Source: Lotus japonicus
Lineage: Eukaryota; Streptophyta; Magnoliopsida; Fabales; Fabaceae
DNA length: 64,000 bases
Direction: 5' to 3'
Assembly (NCBI RefSeq): GCF_012489685.1
Contig: NC_080044.1
Location: forward strand, 65,210,732-65,274,731
Within the stretch, counting starts at the first letter, position 1; every line of letters starts with the position of its first letter. Both the position numbers and the translations under genes were made by a program. The notes beneath the pieces were generated by a model, which ran no database searches, was not told the origin of the DNA, and saw nothing but the letters and a program-made list of their open reading frames with translations. Shown here piece by piece: positions 34,910 through 45,829 of the stretch.

Positions 34910-35045
34910 TGCGATGCAGAGAGCTTCGAATTGAAGGAATGCGATGCAGAGTGGAAGAAGAGTGTGGAAATTGCAAATGCAGTGAAGAACGATACGGTGG
35001 CAATGGCAAACACACCACCGTGGGAATTACCATTGGACTGTTATC

Positions 35046-36917
35046 CAGTGGCGGATCCAGGACCCCGAGGTCAGGGGTTCAAAATTTTCAAATAAGCACA
35101 TCGATAAAAATATAATTAAAAATAAAAATAGACCATAACTATAATTCTTAATATATCTCATGAATTTGGGAAATCAAGCTTCACACAACAAGAATTAGGG
35201 AAAAAAAAATAGGGAAAAAAATAGACATATCCAGCTTTTTTTTTGTAAACCAATGATATAATAAAAAGGCACAACGGGTGCCATCCCAAAGATTACAAGT
35301 AAGCAACAAAGAAAAAATAAGACACAGAGGGAGAGGTACAAAGCAGCAGCAAGGCTGCAAACACACAACAGAGGAAAATAGCTAAAACTGCAATTACAGA
35401 GTTGATATACATTTTTTTTGAAAAGGCCAAAAGAAATATATTAATAAGAAGCACAAGGGGTGCTTCACCCCTAAAGTACAAGATACAATCTATACAGTGG
35501 TACCGGTGGAGATAGGAATGCCAAGCTACAGAGTTGAAAGTTTCAACGATAAAGCAGCTTTCTTTATCTCGCTTGCCGTTAGTCCGTCTAGCGCCTTTCT
35601 TTCGGTTGGGGTCCGTCCCGGGGCTTAGACCGCGTCGGGTTCTATTTTTCTATTTATAATGACTTTGCCCAACCATATCCAGTATAAACACAAAGATGAT
35701 AATACAGATGTACATATCCAAGAAAAAATATTTGCCAAATCATCTCCCACTTATAATTGTAACACCAAAGCCATGCCTCCACTGTTTCCTGATTCTCTTA
35801 TTTCACCCTCTAATTCTGAATTTCATCAATCATCCATACTTACAAGTTGTGTAACCAGGTTACCAGAGGTAGCATGTGATATTCTGTAATTAAATCAAAA
35901 GAATGATTCAGCTCAGTGAGGTGATATAGACTATAGGCTACATAGCTAACGAATAATTATACATACACACCTCTTTTTGAGGTGTAAGAGGTGGAATGAG
36001 GAGAGAGATAGGAAGAAAGAAAAAAGTAAGAGAGAGAAAGTATGAGATGTGATAGATGATAAGAGGAGAGAGATAGAAACAAAAAGAGGTGGAAATGAAG
36101 TGTTTTAAAAATGAGGTGTGTATATATCATTACTCGTCCTTTTGATTAATAGAAGAACAAACAAATTTTCAGATTTAAGACCAATCCCCTTCATCTAAAA
36201 CGTGACAAATGGTCTCCAATACTACTATAATCTGTGAGAACTATTATGTACAGCAATAAAACTAACCAACAATTTCCAAAACTCATAGGACCATTGTCTC
36301 CAAAACTAACCAACAATATCTTGTCTCCAAAACGCATAGCTATATGAAAAGTTGGAAACATTAACTAGCCCCAGGAAAGAAAAATCAATTTCCCCCAATT
36401 TTGAAACCTAGGGTTTCAGAAAAATATTTCTCATTCTTCAGATATTCACCATCTGAAGAAAATCCTAGCCTCCGCTCCTTCCCTTCTCAATTGACAATCA
36501 GACAATCACGATTCACGCATCTACAAGAACCCAAGAAGAAACAAAACAAAATACCTGCATACGAAGGGAAGGGAAGGCGAGGCGTGGCGTGGCGTGGTGG
36601 TGGTCGGTGGTGGTGTCGCCGTGCCGTGATGAGGGTGCGAGAGGCGGAGAGGGTGAGGGCGTCGTCTGGGCGTGGTGACTGACTGGTTGGTGAGCGTGAA
36701 TTAATTCGTGAGAGTGAGACTTGAGAGCGTGAGTCGTGAGTATCAGAGGCAAGGCAAGTGTGTGAGAGAGGAGTAAGTGGAGGGTCTGGGTGCAAATCTA
36801 AAAACTCAGGGGGTTCAAAAAACAAATATTATACAAATATTATAGGGGGGTAAGTTGAATTTTTTTTTTTTTCAGGGGTTCAACTGAACCCCTGGGCTTG
36901 CTGTGGGTCCGCCCCTG
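35046..36917. mobile_element. non-autonomous hAT element
   Basis: Termini CAGTGGCGGATCCAGGA and, inverted, CAGGGGCGGACCCACAG; 8-bp target duplication CTGTTATC at 35038-35045 and 36918-36925, as expected for hAT. No transposase is encoded. The interior holds LINE tail fragments (35232-35297, 35404-35650) and, near 36390-36500, a CT-rich segment beginning AACCTAGGGTTTCAG that looks like a plant 5' UTR. The element sits just upstream of the TraB-like gene. Confidence 0.88.
35404..35650 (-). mobile_element. 5'-truncated LINE 3' end within the hAT element
   Basis: On minus, a GC-richer segment (about 35650-35500) resembling the end of a LINE ORF2 is followed by a hairpin with arms AGCACCCCTT / AAGGGGTGCT-like and an A-run (T-run at 35412-35419 on plus). 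A separate similar tail lies at 35232-35297. Confidence 0.45.
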
Positions 36918-36925
36918 CTGTTATC

Positions 36926-37867
36926 TCCACCGGTCCATACTACACTCTCCGGCGCTGTCAGTGGCAAACGCACCACCGTGAGCTCCGGCAACGCCGTCAA
37001 GGATAGTTGCAAGCGCACAGAGGATGGCTTCACAATCAAAATGAAGAGTAAATGGTTGAGACTTCAGAGTGTTGGAAGTTGAACCTGAAGAGTTTAATAA
37101 TTAATGTTATAAGATTGAAATACTGTTATTTAATTAATATTGAGTTAGAAAATGATAATTATTGATTAACTAATTTATGAGAATTATAATATATGAAAAT
37201 ATAAAGTAGTGGTTCAGAAATATAATATTAAATGAAGGCATGAATAGAATAAAATGAGGTAAAGTTATTTCGAATTGGAAGTGTAAAACAATAATAATTT
37301 TGGAATGAAAGGAGAATCTATTTTCAGAGAACAAATCATTCTCCATTACCACGACTCTCTCTGCATATTAAATTTTGGACCAACTGTGTTGGAATTTTTT
37401 TTGGTCTAGGAGGAAACGTAACTGTGTTAGAACTTGTTAATAAGCTATTGTTAAAAATTGAAAAAAAAATTACTCCCTTTATTTTAAAACAATTGTTGGT
37501 TTAGTTTTCACCAATTTTTCAAAATTATTATTGTTTTAGAAATTGAGATTTTGTAAATGACTCTAGAATTATCCAATTTTCTTCCGCATATGTCATCATC
37601 TAATATTATATTTATCACCTAAAACTTCTAATTTTCACTAATCACAGTCCTTACTAATTATTTAACCAATAATTATCATTATCTTTCTTCAATATAACCA
37701 AGGATCTTTTAGTTAAATTATATATCAATCAATGTAGTTCTTAACCTTAAACAACATTTGACTTTAACTATGGAAATTATTGGTCACATTCGACTGTACC
37801 TTCGTAAACATTAACGTTAGAGGTCGGCTATCAATTTGGTCCCTGTGTTAGAACTTAGAAGGTCACT
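36926..37867. other. no gene recognised
   Basis: The first 100 bp continue the sequence interrupted by the hAT element (GC-richer, with a GGCAAACGCACCACCGTGAG motif echoing GGCAAACACACCACCGTGGG at 35007). The rest is AT-rich with no supported frame. Confidence 0.4.
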
Positions 37868-37880
37868 TTCTCCCACCCCT

Positions 37881-37955
37881 GGGTGGGAAGGGTAGCTCAC
37901 TTAGTTGAGCTAAGGGTAGTTACTAACCACTAACATTTACTTATAAAAAAAAAAA
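37881..37955 (+). mobile_element. 75-bp SINE-like insertion
   Basis: A short tRNA-like head (GGGTAGCTCACTTAGTTGAGC, resembling the D-arm and A-box region of a tRNA) runs into an A-tail of 11 As. It is flanked by a 13-bp perfect direct repeat TTCTCCCACCCCT at 37868-37880 and 37956-37968. A poly(A) tail plus a long target duplication is the mark of LINE-driven retroposition. No B box is evident, so this is a truncated or very short SINE. Confidence 0.7.
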
Positions 37956-38100
37956 TTCTCCCACCCCTACGTCTGTCTCCCTCCCCCATCTCCCTCTCAC
38001 CCACCACCTCCCTCTCCTCTCCCCAACCCATTCCCCTCACCCAAACCCTCCCTTATAGCTTCTCACAACCTACTTCTCCCCCCCCACACTCATTCCTTTG
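37956..38100. repeat. pyrimidine-rich low-complexity tract
   Basis: C/T-rich run with CCTCCC and CACCCA motifs. No coding is inferred. Confidence 0.6.
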
Positions 38101-38451
38101 TTGTCGATGAACTCATCATCATCTTTATTTCTGGCAATGGTCGCACCTAAGGGTGGGAATAGGTCAGGTCGTTCGTAGGAGCCTATGGTCTATCCTATCA
38201 CAGGCCCAGGTCAGGCCAGGCCAAATTGGTAAATAGGCAAGGCTTAGACTTTTTGAAAAGCCTATTTAGTTAAAAAGACTAGACTCGGGCCATTCAAAAA
38301 GTCTTTTAAGCCTTATAGGCTAGCCTATTTAAATAAAAATGATCAGTATTTTTCTGGCACATTGTAAATACGATTAGTATAGATATATTTTACTTTACCA
38401 TTGATGATGTCTATATATTATAAATTTATCATAATATCTTAATATTATATA

Positions 38452-38755
38452 GGCTTAAATGCATTTGGTGCCCCTGATGTTTCATGGGAGTGCAAATGAT
38501 ACCCCTCTTCTAATTTTGTCAACGTTTGTGCCCTCCATGAAACAAAACAGTGTAGCGTTTGCCCTTCTGTCAGTTCAACGTTAGTTTACTAACGGAGGGG
38601 CTGACGTGGAATTTTATTTTGCTTTTCCTATTTGCCACGTGGATTTTAATTACTGAATAACAAAAAAAAAAAAGAGGGGCACGTGCTAGATGGGTTACTG
38701 CTAACCCTAAATCCCCAATTTGGGGATAAATCCCCAAATTAGAAACACAGAGGGA
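38452..38755 (+). repeat. left terminal inverted repeat of the MULE
   Basis: Contains TGACGTGG at 38602-38609 and CACGTG (G-box core) at 38636-38641 and 38680-38685. It is about 100 bp upstream of the transposase ATG, so it very likely serves as its promoter. Confidence 0.92.
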
Positions 38756-38854
38756 GGAACGGTCGAGGAACAAGGTGCAAGCGTTAGCCCTGAGGAAATC
38801 CTTGAGCACGTTGTTGGCCCCTTTTCTTGATCCTTGAGCACGTTGTCGTCGCAC

Positions 38855-41800
38855 ATGGCTAGTGGGTCTCCAAATCGTGGACGTAGTCGAGGTCGAGGTA
38901 GGAGAACAGGAGGGACCCCGACGAAGGATAAGGGGAAAAATGTGGTCCAAGAAGAACCCACTTGTGAAAAGCAGGGATACGACCCTTTTCGAGATTCCTG
39001 GTTTGGGGAGGATATTCCCGACCATTATCGTTTCAGGTATCCCTTTTCAAGATTCATGTCTATTTTTGAATACTTTTTCATGAGACCCACATGTGCATCT
39101 ATGTTGAAAGTGACTTGGTCATGTTATTTTATGTTTGATTGATACTTCACATGCCAGTGTCCTTTGTCTTAATCTATTGCATGTTGAAAGATTATTGTTT
39201 TTAATACTTCACATGCCAGAGTGTTTTCTCTTAATCTATTGCATGTTGTTCTCACTGCAGGCCCACTAGTAGTCAATTTGCAACAGTTAAAGTGTGGCAT
39301 GGTGGGAAATTTGTGTGTGAACCGAGGGTAGATTATATAAATGGGGTTTGTCTTACTCTACCAAACTGGGATATGGATGAGATTAATTCAATTGATGTAG
39401 GCAAGGTTGTCAGAGGCTTAGGATATTTGAACTTTAATGTGTGGTACAAAGACCCTGGCCTTGGGTTTGAGATAGGCTGCAAGCCTTTCAAAGATGATAG
39501 AGATGTATGTGCCTTTCTGAATGATGTGAGTGGCTATGATGTTGTCAACTTCTATGTTGAGCATATAGTAGAGGAAGAGCCTGAGTTTGTTGAACCTCCA
39601 CCATTTCTTGAATTTACACAGCCTACTGTTGAGGGGGAGAAAGATAGTGAAGTCTTGTGTGAAGGGCAGCCTACTGTTGAGGGACATGCTACTGGCATAG
39701 ACATTGATGTTGACATAATACAAGTGGGACAGTGTAGTGTTGAGAGGGAGAAACAGGGTGATACAAGTGTTGTTGGTGGGGAGAGTGATAAGGAGGGTGA
39801 AGCATTTAATGCAGGACAGGGCAGTGGGGAGGGTAATAAAGATGGTGATGCAGTTATTGTTGAGGAAGAGGAGGTAGTTGCTGGAGACAAGGAAGGGGAG
39901 AAAAAGAAGAGTAAAAAGAAGGAAAAGAAGAAGGGTAAAAAGAAGGACAAGAATAAGAGTAAAAAGAAGGACAAGAATAAGGGTAAAAAGAAGGAAAAGA
40001 AGAAGGGTAAAAAGAAGGACAAAAAGACAGAGCAGGAGGGGGGTGTTGAGAGTTTAGTGAGTGAGAGTCAAAGTGAATCTGAATCTGAGAGTGCAGTGAG
40101 TGATGTGAGTCTAGATGACAGTGATTTTGATGAGAGGTGGGACTGGAGGACAGTTTTAGAGGTTGAAGGAGATGAGAGGCATCCAGATAGTACCTCAGAG
40201 GAAGATGATGATGCATTTGTCAATGAAGTAGATTTTGACAATGAAGATGGTTCATCTGATGAGTTGGAATCTCCACCAGACACAGATGATGAGCATTACC
40301 AACCACAGAAGAAGTACCCAAGATTCAAGTTGGGTCCAGAAGGCACAGAAGTAAAATTTGAAGTTGGTCAGGTACCTAATTTATGTTATTATTTTTCAGA
40401 TCTGCTAATTGTTTAGACATTAATATGCTCTGGATATTTATGTTCTTATCATTCATGTTTATTGCATGAACTGTTTTCCCAGAAATTTGAAGCATCTCAA
40501 GTATTTAAGACAGCCATCAGAGAATATGCTCTTCAGAGGAGGAAGAATTTGATAATTGAGAAGAGTGATAGTAAGAGAGTGGTTGTCAAGTGTGAGGGAG
40601 AGTGCACATTCTACTGCAGGTTGTCCAAGTATAAGCAGAATAACTTCTGGCAGATTGTGAGTCTTGTAGATGAACACACATGCTATAGGACAGCAAAGAA
40701 TAGACATGCCAGGCCACAAATCCTTGCTAAGAAGTTGCTTCCAACTATAAGACATAATCCTGGATTGAAATGCAAGTCAGTGATAGCTGAGGGGCAGATA
40801 AGGTGGGGTGTTGTCCTTAATAGGTTTCAAGCATCCAGAGTTAAGGCAGCTGCAAAGAAGATGATTGATGGGGCAGAAAAGGACCAATACACTAATCTCA
40901 GGAGCTATGCTGATGAGCTTCTTAGAAGCAATCCACAAAGCACAGTCATCATCAAGAGCTCTCTTGGAGCAAATGGTCCTGTTTTTGAAAGGATGTATGT
41001 TTGTTTTGCTGCTTGCAGGCTGGCATTTGCACATCATTGTAGGCCACTGATTGGACTGGATGGCTGTTTTCTGAAAGGTGTGTATGGAGGGCAGCTCCTT
41101 TCAGCTGTTGGAAAGGATGGGAACAACCAGATGTTCCCCATTGCATTTGCCATTGTTGAAGCTGAGACCAGAGACTCCTGGGAGTGGTTTGTAGCTTTAT
41201 TGCTTGAAGACCTGAACTTGGTAAAGCAACAGAGATGGGCATTTATTTCAGATCAACAGAAGGTGATTTATCATTTTTGTTTATTTGTAATTTTTTGTTC
41301 ACTTATGTCCTAAACATGAACTGATTTCTTGATTGTTTTCACACTTAGGGTCTAGTTCCCACTTTACAGTCATTAGCAGGTGATGTGGAGCATAGGGTTT
41401 GTGTGAAACATGTGTATGGTAATTGGAGGAAGAAATACCCAGGAATGGAAATGAAAGGTGCTTTGTGGGCTGCTGCAAGAGCATGCACTGTTCCACAATT
41501 TGATAGGGCTATGGAGAAGCTGAAGGAGATGAATGAACAAGCATGGATGGACCTCTGTCAGATACCTGCCAAGCAATGGTCAAGGGCCCATTTCAGCACT
41601 AATTCTCTGTGTGACCTACAAGTGAACAATATGTGTGAGGCTTTCAACATGGCCATTCTAGAACATAGAGACAAGCCAATCATTTCACTGGTTGAAGGAT
41701 TGAAGCGCTATATCACCTCCAGGATTGTGAAGCAAAGACAATTAATGATGAAATATAGAGGGAATATAGCTCCTATGATTCAACAAAAATTAGAGGATAA

Positions 41801-42839
41801 CAAGAGAGAAGCAGAAAGTTGGCATCCTGAATGGAATGGGGACACCGAATACTCTAAATTTGAGGTTTCAAGTGGTCCATTTTTGAAGTATGGTGTGGAG
41901 ATCAAAGACAGCCATTGTGCTTGCAGAAAATGGGACTTGACAGGTATCCCATGCTGTCATGCAATTGCTTGTATGTGGTATAATCGCACCTACCCTGAAA
42001 ACTTTGTGCACAACTACTACAAGTAAGTACTCATGATCATAAACTCTTATGGGGTCCTCTCATTTATTTACACTTAATCCGTGTGTTTGCTTATTGCAGG
42101 AGGGATACATTTCTAGCAACATATTCCTACATCATTTTACCTAACAATGGCCCAAAATTGTGGACTAAAAGCAATCTTCCACCAATTCAACCACCATATG
42201 TAAGGAGGGCACCTGGGAGGCCAAAGAAACTAAGGAACAAGAAAAATGATGAACCAAGAAACCCTTACAAGATTCCAAGAAATCAAACAAAAGTGAAGTG
42301 CTCCAGATGTGGACAATGGGGGCATAATGTGAGGACATGTGGAGGTAAAACTGGTGCTGATAGGGACATAGAAAAGGGGGGCAACAAGGTAAAATTAAAG
42401 CAATTTTTAGTTTATACTAGAACTCTATAGCTTATGCATATTATTGACTGAGAATGATTTGTTTCTAATTTGTCAGAAAAATCCAAAGAAGGTCCACCCT
42501 GGCCAGGCTTCTGGAAGTGGAACAATTCCTGTAACAAGAAGTTCATCTGCTGCTGCAAGGGCTGGAAAAGGGCCTCAGAAACCTCAGTACAAACCTGCTG
42601 CAAAAAGAAAGAGGAAGGCTCCTGATGCAATTACAACCCAAACTGCTCCACAGCCAGCTTCCCAACCAGCTTCCCAACCAGCTTCCCAACCATCTTCTCT
42701 GCCAGCTTCACAGCCAGCTTCACAGCCCTCATCAGGTCATGGGAGCACAATAACAGCTACACTACCTCCATCTGGTGCAACCACAAGAAGAAGAAAGAGA
42801 CCAAGAGTTGTAGTTGGAACTCAAGAGAGCACTAGTTGA
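38855..42839 (+). CDS. MuDR-type MULE transposase (six exons, 1132 aa)
   Basis: Exons 38855-39036, 39261-40371, 40483-41262, 41349-42022, 42100-42388 and 42477-42839; all introns are GT..AG and the joined frame has no stop. Order: a basic Arg/Gly-rich N-terminus; a PB1-like region (about 66-175, starting VKVWHGGKFV); a Lys-rich low-complexity stretch (about 274-318) and an acidic stretch; the MuDR DNA-binding-type domain (about 432-500, with CTFYCRLSKY and LVDEHTC); the DDE core with D624 (GLDGCF), D688 (ISDQQK) and E788 (NMCEAFN); a SWIM zinc finger from about 881 (CAC then CCH); a CCHC knuckle from about 983; and Pro-Ala-Ser-Gln repeats near 1072-1100. All key catalytic and zinc residues are present. 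The ATG lies 100 bp inside the left repeat. It cuts and integrates MULE DNA in the nucleus. Confidence 0.93.
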
Positions 42840-43228
42840 TTATGAGCCTTGATTATGCTGTTTTTAGTCTTAGTGTTTTCTGGTTATGTAATGAACTTAG
42901 TTAAGCCTTTGGTTAATGTATGACTTTATCTATTGTAATTTGCAAGGGATGTTATCCATGTTTGGTTTTGTATGACATTATCCATTGAATTTGGAATCTA
43001 TGATTATATTAGCCATTTTGAATTTCCATATGACAACTGAAAATAGTAGATAGCCTAGATAGAACATTGTGTTTGCAGACATCATTTCAAACAACAAAAA
43101 TTTGAGGACAAATTACTCAAATTCATTTATCAATTTCAAGTTTCATACATATGCACTAAAGGCACACACAGTACAAATAAACCCCACAACCTCTCCTACT
43201 TCTACTACATCATCCTCTCACCCTAATT
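42840..43228. terminator. convergent 3' region between the two MULE genes
   Basis: 389 bp between the stop codons of the transposase (plus) and the GRF-finger gene (minus). AT-rich, with no other frame. Both transcripts must end here, so their 3' ends may overlap as antisense RNA. Confidence 0.5.
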
Positions 43229-43703
43229 CTACTTCATCATTTTCACCATTAGAATTGCACATACAATCAACAGGAACACAGCTACAGACCATCCCAGCAT
43301 ACAACACTTGATCAACATTGCTTGGTTCTTCTTCATCTCATCTACTCTACGCAACAAGCCTGCAATTATTTTCTTGTCACGCGGGTTACCCTCCAACTCA
43401 TCATACCACTGGAAGAAATCACAGTGCCTCCTGTTCTGTTCCTGAGAATAAATAAATTTTCCCAACAATTTCAGTTCAAGCAAAACCAAATTCACAACAA
43501 TTAATCAACCTTAAACAATTAATCCAAAACATTACCTTAAACCTGCCACATCCATAGAACCGCCTACCAATATTTCCGTTCTCGTTCGTCCAAGTAGTCA
43601 CAACCGGGGCAACTTCTCCACACTTGCACAAAACAACGTTCCTCCTTCGACCGTAGCCACTGGAAACAGAGCTCCCTCCAGAGAAATGGCTTTCCCCACC
43701 CAT
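43229..43703 (-). CDS. GRF zinc-finger, single-pass membrane protein carried by the MULE
   Basis: Two exons, 43536-43703 and 43229-43441, joined at a GT..AG intron in phase 0, giving 126 residues. A Gly/Ser-rich head is followed by a GRF-type zinc finger: C26, C28, then GRRFYGC with C52, and C63 followed by DFFQW. A charged helix (about 76-97) and a hydrophobic membrane segment (about 104-121) end in MVKMMK. GRF fingers bind single-stranded or structured nucleic acid in other proteins. Its ATG is 138 bp from the inner edge of the right repeat, so the repeat is probably its promoter. It occupies the place of mudrB in MuDR but does not resemble it as far as I can tell. Function unknown; an accessory transposition factor is one inference. 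Confidence 0.8.
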
Positions 43704-43840
43704 GTATGCCTCTTCTTCGTCTCGAGCCCTTAGCCTTCTCCCTTTCCCTTTCGCGATTTGTTGAGCTCTCGTGCTCGTGTTCTTCGTCGCTCCTCTTCTT
43801 CGTCTTTCCCTTTCCCTTTCGCGATTTGTTGAGGTCCCTT

Positions 43841-44144
43841 TCCCTCTGTGTTTCTAATTTGGGGATTTATCCCCAAATTGGGGATTTAGGGTTAGCAGTA
43901 ACCCATCTAGCACGTGCCCCTCTTTTTTTTTTTTGTTATTCAGTAATTAAAATCCACGTGGCAAATAGGAAAAGCAAAATAAAATTCCACGTCAGCCCCT
44001 CCGTTAGTAAACTAACGTTGAACTGACAGAAGGGCAAACGCTACACTGTTTTGTTTCATGGAGGGCACAAACGTTGACAAAATTAGAAGAGGGGTATCAT
44101 TTGCACTCCCATGAAACATCAGGGGCACCAAATGCATTTAAGCC
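43841..44144 (-). repeat. right terminal inverted repeat of the MULE
   Basis: Reverse complement of 38452-38755 with no difference seen by eye. It carries the same TGACGTGG and two CACGTG motifs facing the GRF-finger gene. Confidence 0.92.
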
Positions 44145-44629
44145 TATTATATACTTATTGACATTTTTATATATTAAAGCAAATTGACTCATATAATGAC
44201 TCAAAGTTATAAGTCTATTTAGAAATAGATATATAACGTATTTAAATACCTTAATATGATGTGTGATTTTATATTGGCTCTCCGACTCTAAGACACCAAC
44301 ATAATCTCTTGTCATCTCTACCGAATAGCTTATAATATTAGGAGTCTGATTGTTGAAAAAAATATTTTAGTATAATTCAACTCGTTAGTTTATAAATTTG
44401 ATAGCTTCTGTACAGATAAGTTTGCTGGCAAACTTAAAACTCTTGTTGTGAAACAGACATTTAAATAGGCTACCAGGCCATGCCAGGCTTCCGAGAAGGC
44501 CAGGCCAGACTCGAAAAAAAGCCTTTGACAAGTCATAGGTCAGGCTCAAGCCTTAAGATTTTTAAACAGGCTAGGCCTATTTACGCAAAGCCTACCTAGG
44601 CCCAGCCTATTCCAACCCCTAGTCGCACC

Positions 44630-45285
44630 CATCTTCTTCAATATAGAGAATAATCCCCCACCGCCACATCATACTCCTCATTCCTCCCCCTACCCACCGC
44701 TTCTTCATAAGTTGTTTCCTTAAGATCTTTCAAAGTTTCCTTAAGATCTTTCAAACACGTATACAAACATATATGTTATAAGATAAACTCATAATCTCTT
44801 CCAAACTTGTTCTTCTCACTCGATATAATGCTATACTAGAAAGACTAGAATTTTTTAAGGATATGAATATATTTGGTTTTCCATCCATTGACACTTTCAA
44901 TCACATTTAAATGTAACGTAAACGTGATTTTACATATCTCGAGACACTAACGGGGAAGTTAGAATTCGCTATGTTGAATTTAACGTGAATCAAAGTAGTC
45001 TGATTTTGACACATTAACTTCAATGTAAACATAATTTCACATATCTCGAGACACTATATGATGCACCTAGAATTTTCAATATTGAAAATTTGACGTGGAT
45101 TAAAAATATCTAATGCAAAACACGTTAACTTTAATGTAGCGCACAAGTAATTACTACTAAATATGTTTAAATCTCCTTATATTCTTAATGGCAAAAAAAA
45201 TATATGCCGACAAGTAACTAGTCAAAATCTAAGAAACTGAATTGCAAGAAAAGTTGTCAATTTAATCTACCAAAAACTGAGATAA
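44630..45285. repeat. intergenic DNA with a two-copy repeat (about 107-bp period, 44905-45125)
   Basis: CATATCTCGAGACACTA occurs at 44933 and 45040 within two diverged copies. A smaller duplication (CCTTAAGATCTTTCAAA) lies at about 44719-44755. No gene seen. Confidence 0.6.
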
Positions 45286-45829
45286 TTAGGTTTATCCTCG
45301 TTTGTCCGTGCGATGCACGGATAATTTTTTACGTACTACACTATTAATTACAATTATTGAGTATTTGATATATATGGAATAATATAATTTTCTAAGACAT
45401 ACAGTTTTAATTAGTCAAACACTTCTACCGTTATTATCTTATGTTTATGTTTAAATGTTTTATCTTTCTTATATATATATGAATTATATGAGTTTTAAAT
45501 GTTAATTGTGTTTGACCCCCTTGTCGACTTTAATTTGGGGCAGTCTTGACTGTAAAAGATAAAAAGTTGGCTGAAATATAATAACATATTAGACTATGAG
45601 GGAGATATTTGAAACTAAAATTATACACATATATAAAAGTAATGATTTATTCATATCTCACTTTCATTACTATCTCATTTTCACACATTTCTCTATTTTG
45701 TTTTCTTATATATCTAAGGTGGATGTGGATAAGAAATGTCAACAAAACATTATTTCATGAGTCCAAACCACTAAAGGGCAATAATAACAGCAAAATTTCT
45801 TCATATCTGTTACTTCTTTCATAAGTTTT

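Larger units (their letters stand above)
38452..44144 (+). mobile_element. autonomous-looking MULE with two genes
   Basis: 5693 bp bounded by 304-bp inverted repeats (38452-38755 and 43841-44144) that begin GGCTTAAATGCATTTGGTGCC. The 9-bp target duplication TATTATATA lies at 38443-38451 and 44145-44153. Reading both repeats base by base I saw no difference, including the 12-base A/T run, so the insertion looks very recent. Inside are an intact MuDR-type transposase gene (plus) and a convergent small GRF zinc-finger gene (minus). The layout recalls maize MuDR, where mudrA and mudrB converge. Confidence 0.95.
38148..44621. mobile_element. non-autonomous hAT element split by a MULE
   Basis: Ends TAAGGGTGGGAATAGG and, inverted, TAGGGGTTGGAATAGG. 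The 8-bp target duplication is GTCGCACC at 38140-38147 and 44622-44629. Without the MULE and one copy of its target duplication it would be about 770 bp. The arms are rich in GGCCAGGCC/TAGGCCT-type short motifs and have no coding capacity. Confidence 0.85.

Noticed and set aside
36401..36825. Frames on both strands within the hAT element
   Set aside because: GC-rich, repetitive His/Ser/Arg/Pro sequence with no domain; probably non-coding element DNA or captured 5' UTR.
39418..40283. Long minus frames opposite the transposase
   Set aside because: They mirror the Lys-rich and acidic low-complexity part of transposase exon 2.
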